Shown here: in pieces, positions 1-8,989 of the stretch | Layout of the letters: the number at the start of each line of letters is the position of its first letter | How positions within the stretch are numbered: position 1 is the stretch's first letter | NCBI GenBank assembly: GCA_007132465.1 | Contig: SLOP01000024.1 | Location: 1 to 64,000, forward strand | From: Candidatus Izemoplasma sp. | Lineage (GTDB): Bacteria; Bacillota_I; Bacilli_A; Izemoplasmatales; Izemoplasmataceae | Reading direction: 5' to 3' | DNA length: 64,000 nt | The notes under the pieces: model-generated | What the model saw: only the letters and a program-made list of their open reading frames with translations | What the model was told of the DNA's origin: nothing | The model's database searches: none | Position numbers and translations under genes: made by a program

Positions 1-1547
1 GCGCGGCCTTCTAAAATGTTAACCATGGCGTGGGTGATCAGCACGGAGTTTTGAAACACGAGGAAGTCAAAATCGCCAAGCGCGCCAAGAAGATCCACTG
101 GATCGCCACCTTGCATTTGACCGACGGTAATACCGGTCTTCACCACTTCGGCGACGATATCGCCAACGGCTTTAAACTCGTTTTGCCAAAAATCTTCTTC
201 GCGGTCATCGACTGCTGGCACGGTCACTATTGCCTGAACCATGTCGCCGGCTTGTTCCAAAATCGGTTCAACGGCGACATACAGTGCCATGGTGATGACC
301 TCAGAATCGGCAAGTCCGTAGAAAAAGTCTTTGACATCGTTTTCATCGAGCGTGACGGTTTCCAAATCGGTTTCATCATCAAGCAATCCCGCGGTGTGCA
401 CAATGCGTGCGACGATGCCTGCGACGGTACCAATCTGACGAATTTCATTGTCCCATTCAATGTCTTCATACAAGTCGATGCCTTCGTCATCAAGGAAACT
501 TTGAAGGTCGAATTCCGCCTGAATTGCGGCCACTTCAATCGATAACGGCAACAGCGAGGTAACTAAGTCAGAGCGCGCGATGGCATCGAAGATGTCATCG
601 ACAACCGTCGGTGTGAGTTTTCCTATGTCGTTATCATCTAAAAACTCTGAGTCTATCATGATGCCGACGATTTCTGCCCCTAAGCTCAGTTCTTTTCGGA
701 GCGAAATGTCATTGTTACGGTAGTTGATGGAGAAAATCGAATCGAACAACGCGACGTTCAAGGGTTCTTGATGCCCGGTTTGATCATCGACCATGACAAT
801 CATCCCTGCAGCTTGCACGAACAGGTTCGTGTTATAGGCATTGACGATGTCGTTGAGCAAGGCGAGTTCCTCTTGCATCTCGCTGGCGATGACCGGGTCA
901 CCGTTGTCTGAATACTCCTGGTATTCTGTGATGTTGTGGGCTACTTCGGTGTCGTCGAGGATGTTGAGCAAACTTTCCGATATGCTCATCAACCCACCTA
1001 ACATGATTAACGACACAAAAACAGTAAGTGCCCCGTTCAAGGCACCAAATCCGGCACCCAGTGACCGTGAAAACATCGTTTTCTCTCCCTTGCCAAGCAG
1101 GCGGAAAACGAAGATTTTAACGATGAAAAAGAGCACGCGCCACAAGAAGTAAAGCACCGTGAACGCCAAGAGGGTGTACACCAGTTTCACCACGAACATA
1201 CCGATGCTTGAGGCGAAGGCCATCACCTCGACGTTCTCTGTGATGGCCGCCATGTCTTCACCGGCCATGTCGACAATGATTAAGGGCAACCCCTCCGCAA
1301 AACTCGTTGCCGATGCGGCCACCGGCGTGACCATCTGAAACAGTGATCCGATGCCGGGAAGGGTCATCGTCCACAGCATGTTGACCACGGCGTTTAACGT
1401 GAGAAAGAAAATCACGAAGAACGACAGTTTCACAAGAAAAGAATAAAGCGAATTGCGAAAACCACGGAGAAAGCCAATCAGCATTCCAACGGCGATGATC
1501 GCAAAAAACGCGATGTTTAAATACAATCCGTAATCTAAGTCCATCAT
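1..1547 (-). CDS. CvpA-like membrane protein with long outer domain (C-terminus cut by window edge)
   Basis: The frame opens with ATG ATG near 1547 and stays open to the left edge, giving at least 515 residues with no stop. The N-terminus holds about four hydrophobic segments. The first carries a Gly-rich stretch followed by GFLRGF, as in the CvpA family of small membrane proteins. A second segment, a strongly hydrophobic third one and a fourth near GFGALNGALTVF follow by roughly residue 190. The rest is a long acidic domain rich in Asp and Glu with no membrane segment. CvpA proteins are usually under 200 residues, so this is CvpA-like plus a large extension of unknown role, probably facing one side of the membrane. 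It lies downstream of the folC terminator and has its own AT-rich promoter region. Family call moderate; function unknown. Confidence 0.6.
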   Translation of the reverse strand, partial: MMDLDYGLYLNIAFFAIIAVGMLIGFLRGFRNSLYSFLVKLSFFVIFFLTLNAVVNMLWTMTLPGIGSLFQMVTPVAASATSFAEGLPLIIVDMAGEDMAAITENVEVMAFASSIGMFVVKLVYTLLAFTVLYFLWRVLFFIVKIFVFRLLGKGEKTMFSRSLGAGFGALNGALTVFVSLIMLGGLMSISESLLNILDDTEVAHNITEYQEYSDNGDPVIASEMQEELALLNDIVNAYNTNLFVQAAGMIVMVDDQTGHQEPLNVALFDSIFSINYRNNDISLRKELSLGAEIVGIMIDSEFLDDNDIGKLTPTVVDDIFDAIARSDLVTSLLPLSIEVAAIQAEFDLQSFLDDEGIDLYEDIEWDNEIRQIGTVAGIVARIVHTAGLLDDETDLETVTLDENDVKDFFYGLADSEVITMALYVAVEPILEQAGDMVQAIVTVPAVDDREEDFWQNEFKAVGDIVAEVVKTGITVGQMQGGDPVDLLGALGDFDFLVFQNSVLITHAMVNILEGR

Positions 1548-1610
1548 CAACACCCCATGTGTTTAAGATTAAGTGCGGTCGTAAGGCCTTGTTAATTTAT
1601 ATATATACTC

Positions 1611-1616
1611 ATTATA
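1611..1616 (-). promoter_or_regulatory. Putative -10 box for the CvpA-like gene
   Basis: A perfect TATAAT on the minus strand lies about 64 bases upstream of the CvpA-like start, in an AT-rich stretch. No good -35 box is seen at 16-18 bases. Confidence 0.35.
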
Positions 1617-1703
1617 TCGCAATTGCAAGCGGCGCAAAACAAAATACGCATTTTCATGGATGTTTTTTTCACATAGCGACTCGATAGAAGGGGGTTTTTC
1701 CCA

Positions 1704-1736
1704 ATAAAAAACGACCTCCATGGTCAATGGAGGTCG
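1704..1736 (-). terminator. Rho-independent terminator after folC
   Basis: A 10-bp perfect stem (CGACCTCCAT paired across a 5-base loop) is followed on the minus strand by TTTTTT. It starts 9 bases after the folC stop and ends the valS-folC transcript. Confidence 0.9.
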
Positions 1737-1744
1737 CCGCTATA

Positions 1745-3004
1745 TTATCCCATTAGGATTTTTCGCGCTTCGCTGATGAAGTACAGTGATCCCGTGATAA
1801 TCAATAAATCCATGGCATCTTTAGGGCGTGATTCAGCCAACGCTTGATGCAAATCAGCCATCGCTGACACGTCAGGATGATCGGTGTTGGCTTTCAGCAC
1901 GGCGGCTTTCTCGCCACGGGGATGGTTAATCTCAGTAAACACGATGCGGTCGACGTGAGACGCCAATACGTTAAGCATCGGTTGATAATCTTTGTCGGCC
2001 ATGACGGTAAAAAGCGACGTAACGCGATGGTTTGGGTAATAGGTTGCAACCGTTTTTAAACACGATGTTAACCCTTCAATGTTGTGGGCTCCATCGAGAA
2101 TGATGTTGCCGATGATTTCAAAGCGTCCCGGCCAAAAAGCTTTTTTAAGGGCTTCTCGTTTCGCTTGCTCGGAGATGGCGATGCCGTGTGTTTCGTCCAA
2201 TACTTCCGCCGTCGTTAAAGCGAGGGCGGCGTTTTGCACTTGGTGGAGCCCTGCCATGGTCACTTCGTAGGCAATGCCGTCAAAGGTAAAGCGTGAGGGT
2301 AGTCCCAGTTCAATGCCTTGAAGTCGCTGTGGATCCATGCGTATGAGCGGGCTCTTCATGGTCGCACACGTGGTTTCAAACAGCGGCCATAATGTGTCTT
2401 GTTCTACCGCTGTGACAAGCGGCACGCCGGGTTTAACAATACCCAGCTTGTTTCTCGCGACGTCTTCTAGCGTCGGACCGATAACGTGCAAATGGTCGGT
2501 GCCGATGTTGGTGATGACACTGACGAGCGGGGTGATGACGTTGGTCGCATCGAGGGTGCCACCCAATCCCACCTCAATTAAGGCGATGTCTGGTTGCGTG
2601 TCAGCAAAGCACAAAAACGCGATTAAGGTAACCAGCTCAAAAAAGGAGATCTGGTCGTGATGTTCTTGGTGGTAGCGTTGGTCAAAGGCATATATTTTGT
2701 TGATGTAACGCAAAAGTGTATCATCATCGATGTCCTCGCCGTTCACGGTGATGCGTTCGTTAAACCTCACCACGTAGGGACTGGTGTAGGTGCCAACCGA
2801 GTACCCGGCTTCCATCAACATGTGTTTTAAGTAGGTCAGCGTGGATCCTTTGCCGTTGGTGCCACCAATGTGAACGCTTTTGAAGCGCTGCTCTGGATGG
2901 TTGAGCATGGCGACCGCTTTTTCCATGCGAGACAGGTCGTATTTGTCGCCAAATCGGTAAACCGACTCAATCCACTGCTGGGCATCTTTTATGTTGTCAA
3001 ACAT
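1745..3004 (-). CDS. folC: Folylpolyglutamate synthase / dihydrofolate synthase
   Basis: This cytosolic ATP-dependent ligase of the Mur ligase superfamily adds glutamate to (dihydro)folate. The 419-residue length is normal for FolC. The P-loop reads GGTNGKGS at residues 47-54, and the family motif LDGAHN sits near residue 300 with the C-terminal domain after it. The ATG at 3004 overlaps the end of valS by 8 bases, so translation is probably coupled. It is the last gene of a T-box-controlled valS-folC unit, as in Bacillus, and ends at a strong terminator. It pairs logically with dfrA and thyA about 19 kb away. Very secure call. Confidence 0.96.
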   Translation of the reverse strand: MFDNIKDAQQWIESVYRFGDKYDLSRMEKAVAMLNHPEQRFKSVHIGGTNGKGSTLTYLKHMLMEAGYSVGTYTSPYVVRFNERITVNGEDIDDDTLLRYINKIYAFDQRYHQEHHDQISFFELVTLIAFLCFADTQPDIALIEVGLGGTLDATNVITPLVSVITNIGTDHLHVIGPTLEDVARNKLGIVKPGVPLVTAVEQDTLWPLFETTCATMKSPLIRMDPQRLQGIELGLPSRFTFDGIAYEVTMAGLHQVQNAALALTTAEVLDETHGIAISEQAKREALKKAFWPGRFEIIGNIILDGAHNIEGLTSCLKTVATYYPNHRVTSLFTVMADKDYQPMLNVLASHVDRIVFTEINHPRGEKAAVLKANTDHPDVSAMADLHQALAESRPKDAMDLLIITGSLYFISEARKILMG

Positions 3005-5597
3005 GGCTTTCCAAGGTATCTAGGCGGTTTTTTAGTTTCGCTTGTTGTGCCTTGTAGTCCTCGAGTTTACGGCGTTCTTCTTCAACCTTGGTCGCCGGAG
3101 CTTTTTCAACGAAGTTCGGATTGCTCAGCATGCCTTGGGCACGAGCGATTTCTTTGTCGACGCGCTCAATGGCTTCTTTGGTCTTGGTGATTTCAGCGTC
3201 GATGTCCACAAGGCTTCCCAGGGGGACTGACACCGTAAAAGCGGCTTCGGTAGCCGTGATGACTTCATCATCATGCGTGATTTTGTCGGCCGCGTTGAAC
3301 GACGCCGGGTTTAAGGTTCTATCGATAAAGTCGCGAATGCGATGCATGGTGTCACGCACATCGGCGGCGGCTTCAACCCGTATGTCGATGGGTTTGCTTG
3401 GCGGCACGTGGTACTCATTGCGGATGTTACGAACACGACCGATGAGTGTCTTCATGGTTTCAAAGGCTCGTGCATCGCGGGGATGCTTGGTGAAACGCGA
3501 TGTCGGCCAGGGGCTGATCATGATGGCTTCGGCATCTTTGTTGGGGAGACGCTCATAGATGGCGTCCGTCACAAACGGCATGAATGGATGCAACAGTTTA
3601 AGCATGTCGCGCCAAACCGTGGCCACGATGGCTTTGGTGTTGCGAACGATTTCAGCGTCACCTTGTTGTAACGTCAGTTTGGCGGCTTCAATGTACCAAC
3701 TGGCGAACTCGTCCCATATAAATGTGTATAGCTTTTTCGCCGCTTCACCAAACTCGAAGCGTTCATACAGTTCATCGACGCGCTCGAGGGTCTCTTCATA
3801 CAACGTGAGAATCCACTTGTCTTTGAGCGTGAGTGCATCGTCGTTAATCGTAAACGACTGAGCGTCGTCGCCTTCGACGTGCATGAGGATGAATCGCGAG
3901 ATATTCCAGATTTTGTTGATGTAGTTCCAGCTGGATTCAACCTTATCAAACTCAAAACGTAAATCTTGCCCTGGTGCTGAGTTCGTCGTCAGGTAGTAAC
4001 GCAGCGTATCCATGCCGTATGCTTCGCGAACATCCATCGGGTCGACGCCGTTGCCGAGGGATTTACTCATTTTTCGCCCTTGGTCATCGCGAATAAGGCC
4101 GTGGATTAAGACATGTTTAAACGGCGTTTTGCCGGTGAACTCAAGCCCTTGAAAAATCATCCGGGCAACCCAGAAAAAGATGATGTCATAACCCGTGACC
4201 ATGACGTCGGTTGGATAATATCGTTGATACGCCTCGGTTCGTTCAGGCCATCCTAGGGTTGAGAAAGGCCATAGCGCGGATGAAAACCAGGTGTCCAAGA
4301 CGTCTTCATCTTGTGTGTAGCCTTCAGGTGGGTTGTTGCCAACATAGATATCCTCGCCCTTGTAGTACGCAGGGATGCGGTGTCCCCACCATAGCTGACG
4401 GCTAATGCACCAGTCTTGAATGTTTTCCATCCAACGACGGAAAATCTTTTCAAAACGCGGCGGCACAAACGCGGCCGTCGAATCGCTTAACGCCTTCTCT
4501 GCGAGTGGCGTCATGTCGACAAACCACTGCATCGAAAGGCGCGGTTCGACAACCACGCCGGTGCGTTCGCTGTGGCCGACGCTATGCACGTGTTTTTCGG
4601 TCTTCACAAGCAAGCCAGCGTGGTTAAGATCGTCGATTAATCGTTGTCGGCAGGCAAAGCGGTTAAGGCCTTCGTATCGGTGAGCGCGTTCATTCATCGT
4701 GCCGTCCTCGTGCATGCAAAGTGGCATCGGTAAGTCGTGTCGTTCACCGACTTCAAAGTCGTTGGGATCGTGTGCCGGGGTCACTTTGACGGCGCCGGTG
4801 CCAAACGCCCGATCAACGATTGCATCTTCAATGATGGGAATCGCAACACGGGTGCCGGGAATGAAGGCTTTTTTGCCGATGAGATGGCGGCGTTCATCGT
4901 CGTCAGGATGAATCATTAAGGCGGTGTCGCCAAACATCGTTTCAGGGCGTGTGGTGGCAATCAAGACATGGTCAGAGCCGTCCTCTAGCGGGTATTTAAC
5001 GTAGTAAAGAGCTCCCTCAAGTTCTTTATGTTCAACTTCGATGTTCGACAGCGCGGTTTTCGCTTCGATATCCCAATTGATGATGCGTTCTTTTCGGTAA
5101 ATCAACCCTTTTTCATGCAGCCGAATAAACACCTCGTTGACGGCAGCTGACAGGCCCTCATCCAAGGTAAATCGTTCATGCTCATAGTCGACGCTGAGCC
5201 CGAGCGCTGCCCATTGTTCGCGAATGTGTTCGGCGTATTCTTCTTTCCACGCCCACGCTTCGTTGAGAAAACCCTCACGCCCAAGCTCAAAACGGCTGGT
5301 GCCACGTTCGCGCAAGCGTTCGTCAATCTTCGCTTGGGTAGCGATGCCGGCGTGATCCATGCCAGGAAGGTAGAGGGCGTCGAAACCTTGCATCCGTTTG
5401 CGGCGGATGAGGATGTCTTGTAAGGTGTTATCCCAGGCATGTCCCAGGTGCAGCTTGCCGGTAACGTTCGGCGGTGGAATCACAATCGTAAACGGGGGCT
5501 TGTCGGCGTCACCACTTTTAAAATAGCCGCGTCGCTTCCACGCGGCGTAGCGGCCTGTCTCGACCGTCTTGTGATGATATTTTTTGGGCATGTTCAT
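2997..5597 (-). CDS. valS: Valyl-tRNA synthetase
   Basis: This class I aminoacyl-tRNA synthetase charges tRNA-Val. The 866-residue protein has the HIGH-type motif HLGHAW at 50-55 and the KMSKS loop (GRKMSKSLGNG) in the second half. It ends in the charged coiled-coil arm typical of ValRS. The editing (CP1) domain lies between the two signatures. The start at 5597 is preceded by AGGAGG about 7 bases away. Expression is controlled by the T-box leader just upstream, whose specifier loop carries a GUC valine codon. folC follows with an 8-base overlap. Very secure. Confidence 0.97.
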   Translation of the reverse strand: MNMPKKYHHKTVETGRYAAWKRRGYFKSGDADKPPFTIVIPPPNVTGKLHLGHAWDNTLQDILIRRKRMQGFDALYLPGMDHAGIATQAKIDERLRERGTSRFELGREGFLNEAWAWKEEYAEHIREQWAALGLSVDYEHERFTLDEGLSAAVNEVFIRLHEKGLIYRKERIINWDIEAKTALSNIEVEHKELEGALYYVKYPLEDGSDHVLIATTRPETMFGDTALMIHPDDDERRHLIGKKAFIPGTRVAIPIIEDAIVDRAFGTGAVKVTPAHDPNDFEVGERHDLPMPLCMHEDGTMNERAHRYEGLNRFACRQRLIDDLNHAGLLVKTEKHVHSVGHSERTGVVVEPRLSMQWFVDMTPLAEKALSDSTAAFVPPRFEKIFRRWMENIQDWCISRQLWWGHRIPAYYKGEDIYVGNNPPEGYTQDEDVLDTWFSSALWPFSTLGWPERTEAYQRYYPTDVMVTGYDIIFFWVARMIFQGLEFTGKTPFKHVLIHGLIRDDQGRKMSKSLGNGVDPMDVREAYGMDTLRYYLTTNSAPGQDLRFEFDKVESSWNYINKIWNISRFILMHVEGDDAQSFTINDDALTLKDKWILTLYEETLERVDELYERFEFGEAAKKLYTFIWDEFASWYIEAAKLTLQQGDAEIVRNTKAIVATVWRDMLKLLHPFMPFVTDAIYERLPNKDAEAIMISPWPTSRFTKHPRDARAFETMKTLIGRVRNIRNEYHVPPSKPIDIRVEAAADVRDTMHRIRDFIDRTLNPASFNAADKITHDDEVITATEAAFTVSVPLGSLVDIDAEITKTKEAIERVDKEIARAQGMLSNPNFVEKAPATKVEEERRKLEDYKAQQAKLKNRLDTLESHV

Positions 5598-5616
5598 GGG
5601 GTTTCCTCCTTTAAAG

Positions 5617-5834
5617 AAAAAACGTCCTTAACCGAGTTAAGGACGATTGCTCGCGGTACCACCTTATTTCCGGCTTGCGCCGGCGCTTAGGGCCTTAACG
5701 CGGCGAACGACATCGGCTTATCACCGACGCTACTTCCGGGCGACTTTCAACACGTGTCCTTACCGATTCGCACCAACCACCGGCTCGCTTGAAGGGGAGC
5801 GTGTCTACTCCTCCCGTGCATCGTATTTATAGGT
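5617..5834 (-). promoter_or_regulatory. T-box leader (tRNA-Val sensing) of valS
   Basis: The minus strand carries the T-box core TGGTACCGCG (positions 5652-5663), which pairs with the uncharged tRNA acceptor end. Stem I has an AGTA bulge motif and a GGTGCGAA-type distal loop. A GTC triplet at 5742-5744 sits in the specifier loop and matches valine. The competing terminator is the 23-base hairpin at 5623-5645 followed by TTTTTT. Low charged tRNA-Val should favour readthrough into valS-folC. Confidence 0.93.
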
Positions 5835-5863
5835 ATTTTACCATAAGGGTGTGACGCTTTCAA
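5835..5863 (-). promoter_or_regulatory. Promoter of valS-folC
   Basis: Minus-strand TTGAAA, a 17-base spacer and TAAAAT preceded by TGG (extended -10). It overlaps the last codons of ysxC and gives a transcript starting just before the T-box leader. Confidence 0.7.
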
Positions 5864-6450
5864 GCCTCGTTTCGCGCAAACCGCATCAGGTTGTCCAAAA
5901 TTAGGTCCCGGTTTTGCCTGGTGACCGCTGAAAACATCACAATGGACGTGTACTCATCGAGCATGAGTTGTTTTTTTAGTTTTTCCATGTGGGCGTTTTG
6001 TTGGTTGTTTGAGAGTTTGTCGGCCTTCGTCGCGACAATCGTGAACGGCACGTTCAAATACTGTAGAAACTCGACCATTAAGAGGTCGTCTTTGGTTGGG
6101 TCATGCCGTGAATCAATCAGCAAAAACACGTGTCTGAGTTCGTCGCGGGCGGCGAGGTAGCGTTCAATCATGCGTCCGAACGCTTTGCGTTTTTCCTTGC
6201 TTCGACGCGCATACCCGTAACCGGGGACGTCGACGAGGTATAATGCGTCGTTGACCAAATAGAAGTTCAAGGTCTGCGTTTTTCCCGGGTTTTGCGATGT
6301 GTAGGCAACGTTCTTGCGGTTTAACAACGCGTTGATAAAGGAACTTTTGCCGACGTTCGACCGACCGAGTAGGCAAAACTCGGGATGGTTGGTCACGGGA
6401 AAATCGTGTGGTTCAACAACGGTAAGCGGTTTTTCCACGGAGCGTATCAT
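5860..6450 (-). CDS. ysxC: Ribosome biogenesis GTP-binding protein YsxC/EngB
   Basis: A P-loop GTPase needed for late assembly of the large ribosomal subunit; acts in the cytosol on pre-50S particles. At 196 residues it is full length. Visible motifs are G1 GRSNVGKSS at 29-37, the G3 stretch DVPGYG near residue 74 and G4 TKAD near residue 141. The start is preceded by AAGGAGG. It lies 48 bases downstream of lon, the same neighbour as in Bacillus. No terminator separates the two, so they are likely co-transcribed. Secure. Confidence 0.95.
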   Translation of the reverse strand: MIRSVEKPLTVVEPHDFPVTNHPEFCLLGRSNVGKSSFINALLNRKNVAYTSQNPGKTQTLNFYLVNDALYLVDVPGYGYARRSKEKRKAFGRMIERYLAARDELRHVFLLIDSRHDPTKDDLLMVEFLQYLNVPFTIVATKADKLSNNQQNAHMEKLKKQLMLDEYTSIVMFSAVTRQNRDLILDNLMRFARNEA

Positions 6451-6498
6451 CGCAAGACCTCCTTGTAAGGAAGGCGGGCAACTAAGGTTGCCCGCGTC

Positions 6499-8826
6499 TT
6501 ATGCTTCTAACGTGTGCTTGATGATTTCGTCGATGGTCTCGACGGGAATAATTTCAATCTCTTGACGGACCGATTCGGGCACATCGTCAATGTCTCGCGT
6601 GTTTTCTTTCGGGATGATGACTTTTTTCAGTCCGCTGCGGTGCGCGGCAATCGCTTTTTCCTTGAGACCACCAATCGGAAGCACGCGGCCACGCAAGGTG
6701 ATTTCACCGGTCATGCCGATGGTATGGTCAACCTTTTTATGGGTCAGAGCGCTGATGAGGGCGATGGCGATGGTCACCCCGGCTGAGGGGCCGTCTTTCG
6801 GAATGGCGCCTTCGGGGACGTGGATGTGGACGTCGGATTTATCGAACAAGGCTTTGTCAATCTTGTATTTCTCGTGGTTGGCGCGAATGTAAGACAGCGC
6901 CGCTTGCGCCGATTCTTTCATCACATCGCCAAGCTGGCCGGTGAGGACGAGCTTCCCACTGCCTTTGTAGTAGGCGACTTCAACGGGCAGGGTGTCGCCG
7001 CCAAACTGGGTGTATGCCAACCCGGTGGCGACGCCGATTTGGTCGTCTTTTTCTGCCTCGTGGTCGGTGTACTTGGCTTTGCCGAGGAAGTCGGTAAGGT
7101 TCGCTTCTTCAATGTCTACGTGTTCAACTTTGTCACCGAGGATAATCTTAATCGATTTACGGATAATCGAGCCAAAGAGCCGGTCGAGTTGGCGCACACC
7201 GGCTTCGCGAGTGTATTCGCGAATCATTTTCATGACAGCTTGGTCGGCGATGCTGATTTTTTCCTCATCAAGGCCATGGTTTTTCAGCTGTTTAGGGATG
7301 AGGTGTTTGCGGGCAATGTTGAACTTCTCGATTTCCGTGTAACTGGACAGCTCAATAATCTCCATCCGGTCGCGCAATGGCGCAGGAATATTGCCGAGAT
7401 AGTTTGCGGTGGAGATAAACAGCACTTGGCTGAGGTCGTATTGGTCTTCGAGGTAGTGGTCGCTGAAACGATGATTTTGCTCAGGATCGAGCACCTCGAG
7501 CATGGCCGCCGAAGGGTCTCCTTTGTAGTCATAACCGAGTTTATCAATTTCATCCAGCAAGAAAAGCGGGTTGATAACCTTCGCTTTTTTCATTCCTTGT
7601 AAAATGCGACCTGGCAGGGCGCCAAGGTAGGTACGCCGGTGCCCGCGAATCTCTGATTCATCCTTGATGCCGCCAAGCGAGGACTTGACGAACTTACGAT
7701 GGAGCGCCGATGCAATTGACTGCGCAAGCGATGTCTTCCCGACACCCGGCGGTCCGACGAGGCAAAGAATGGTTTGGGGGTTTTTACCTGTGAGCAGTTT
7801 CACCGCCAAGTACTCAATGATGCGTTCTTTAACTTTTTCAAGACCATAATGGGTTCTTTCAAGCTCTGCTTCGGCTTTGTTGATGTCGGTTTCATCGTCG
7901 GTTTGCTCATGCCACGGCAGTTCGATGAGAAAGTCCAAGTAAGTGCGAATAACACCGGACTCACCGCTTGAGGCGGGCAGAGTTTCATAGCGAGAAAGTT
8001 CGTAGAGCGCTTTTTCTTCGATGTGTTCAGGCATTTTCTTGGCTTTGATCTGCTTGCGAAGCTGTTCAATTTCTGATTCTTTTTTGACTTTGTCACCAAG
8101 TTCTTCTTGAATCGCGCGCAACTTTTCACGCAAGTAATATTCGCGTTGGTTTTCGTCGATGTTTTTCTTCACCGTGCGGTTGATTTTATCTTCGATTTCA
8201 CTCATGTGACGCTCTTTTTCTATGTCTTGAAGCAAGTAATTCAGTCGTTTTTCAATCGATGGTGCTTCAATGTACTTGAACTTGTGGTTTTCAGATATTT
8301 TTAAATTGCTCGCCAAAATATCCGCGAGTTTATCGCTTGACACGCCGGATTGAATGGCCTCGAGACATTGTTTTGGGTTGTTTAAAATGTTTTGCGCGTT
8401 ATCCATGACTTGTTTGACAATCATACGAACCAAGGCCACTTCTTCGTCGACGTCGTCACTTTTGGCAGGACGGGTCTCGAAGCCAGCTGAAAAATACGTC
8501 TTCATGTCGTCAAACGCTTTGAGCTCAGCGCGAACGATGGGATCAAATTTAACCTTGAAATTGCCGTTGGGCAATTTGATTTTAATGCCGATACGGGCAA
8601 CGAGCCCGGTAGATAACAAATCCGCTTGTTTCGGGTTTTCCACCATCGGGTTTTTTTGAATCAGCAAAAACACGTAGCCATCATGGTTACGCTCCGCTTC
8701 AAGCAATGCGGTTTTGCTGAGGGTGCGGCCGACTTCCGTGCGCACGTCGGTGTGTGGGAAAGGCGCGACACCACGTAAGGCGATGGCGGGCAGGGTTCCT
8801 TCGGTGGTTTTGTTTGCGTCGTACAT
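6499..8826 (-). CDS. lon: ATP-dependent protease Lon (LonA type)
   Basis: A cytosolic AAA+ serine protease that degrades damaged and regulatory proteins. I choose the ATG at 8826 (775 residues), because the in-frame GTG at 8835 lies inside the GAGGTG ribosome binding site. Counting from 8826: N-terminal LON substrate domain to about 200, then a coiled coil. Walker A GPPGVGKT is at 358-365, followed by Walker B LFLLDEID. The protease domain has Ser681 in DGPSAG and Lys724 in GGLKEK, the correct catalytic spacing of 43. A promoter and an unusual 9-bp direct repeat lie upstream. The clpX gene found beside lon and tig in Bacillus is missing. Secure. Confidence 0.97.
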   Translation of the reverse strand: MYDANKTTEGTLPAIALRGVAPFPHTDVRTEVGRTLSKTALLEAERNHDGYVFLLIQKNPMVENPKQADLLSTGLVARIGIKIKLPNGNFKVKFDPIVRAELKAFDDMKTYFSAGFETRPAKSDDVDEEVALVRMIVKQVMDNAQNILNNPKQCLEAIQSGVSSDKLADILASNLKISENHKFKYIEAPSIEKRLNYLLQDIEKERHMSEIEDKINRTVKKNIDENQREYYLREKLRAIQEELGDKVKKESEIEQLRKQIKAKKMPEHIEEKALYELSRYETLPASSGESGVIRTYLDFLIELPWHEQTDDETDINKAEAELERTHYGLEKVKERIIEYLAVKLLTGKNPQTILCLVGPPGVGKTSLAQSIASALHRKFVKSSLGGIKDESEIRGHRRTYLGALPGRILQGMKKAKVINPLFLLDEIDKLGYDYKGDPSAAMLEVLDPEQNHRFSDHYLEDQYDLSQVLFISTANYLGNIPAPLRDRMEIIELSSYTEIEKFNIARKHLIPKQLKNHGLDEEKISIADQAVMKMIREYTREAGVRQLDRLFGSIIRKSIKIILGDKVEHVDIEEANLTDFLGKAKYTDHEAEKDDQIGVATGLAYTQFGGDTLPVEVAYYKGSGKLVLTGQLGDVMKESAQAALSYIRANHEKYKIDKALFDKSDVHIHVPEGAIPKDGPSAGVTIAIALISALTHKKVDHTIGMTGEITLRGRVLPIGGLKEKAIAAHRSGLKKVIIPKENTRDIDDVPESVRQEIEIIPVETIDEIIKHTLEA

Positions 8827-8866
8827 TGTGTTCACCTCTCTTGAACGGTTCGTGGGGCCTAATGGT

Positions 8867-8886
8867 ATGCGGACCTCATGCGGACC
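8867..8886. repeat. Two direct copies of a 9-bp sequence in the lon leader
   Basis: ATGCGGACC occurs at 8867-8875 and again at 8878-8886 (GGTCCGCAT on the minus strand), with an 11-base period. It lies between the lon -10 box and its ribosome binding site. Position and layout resemble a heptad-repeat operator such as CtsR's, but the sequence is not the CtsR consensus. Confidence 0.6.
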
Positions 8887-8901
8887 AGTTGATTATATGA
8901 T

Positions 8902-8929
8902 ATTATACTTTATTTATAGACATTTACAA
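8902..8929 (-). promoter_or_regulatory. Promoter of lon
   Basis: Minus-strand TTGTAA, a 16-base spacer and a perfect TATAAT, about 75 bases upstream of the lon start. Confidence 0.75.
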
Positions 8930-8989
8930 AGTGAAACGACTGAGATTTTGCCAACATGCACGGGGGCCCACCGAGGTGCATTTCTCAAG

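Noticed and set aside
30-545. Plus-strand open frame opposite the CvpA-like gene
   Set aside because: No ribosome binding site, biased composition, and fully antisense to a membrane protein gene with clear family features.
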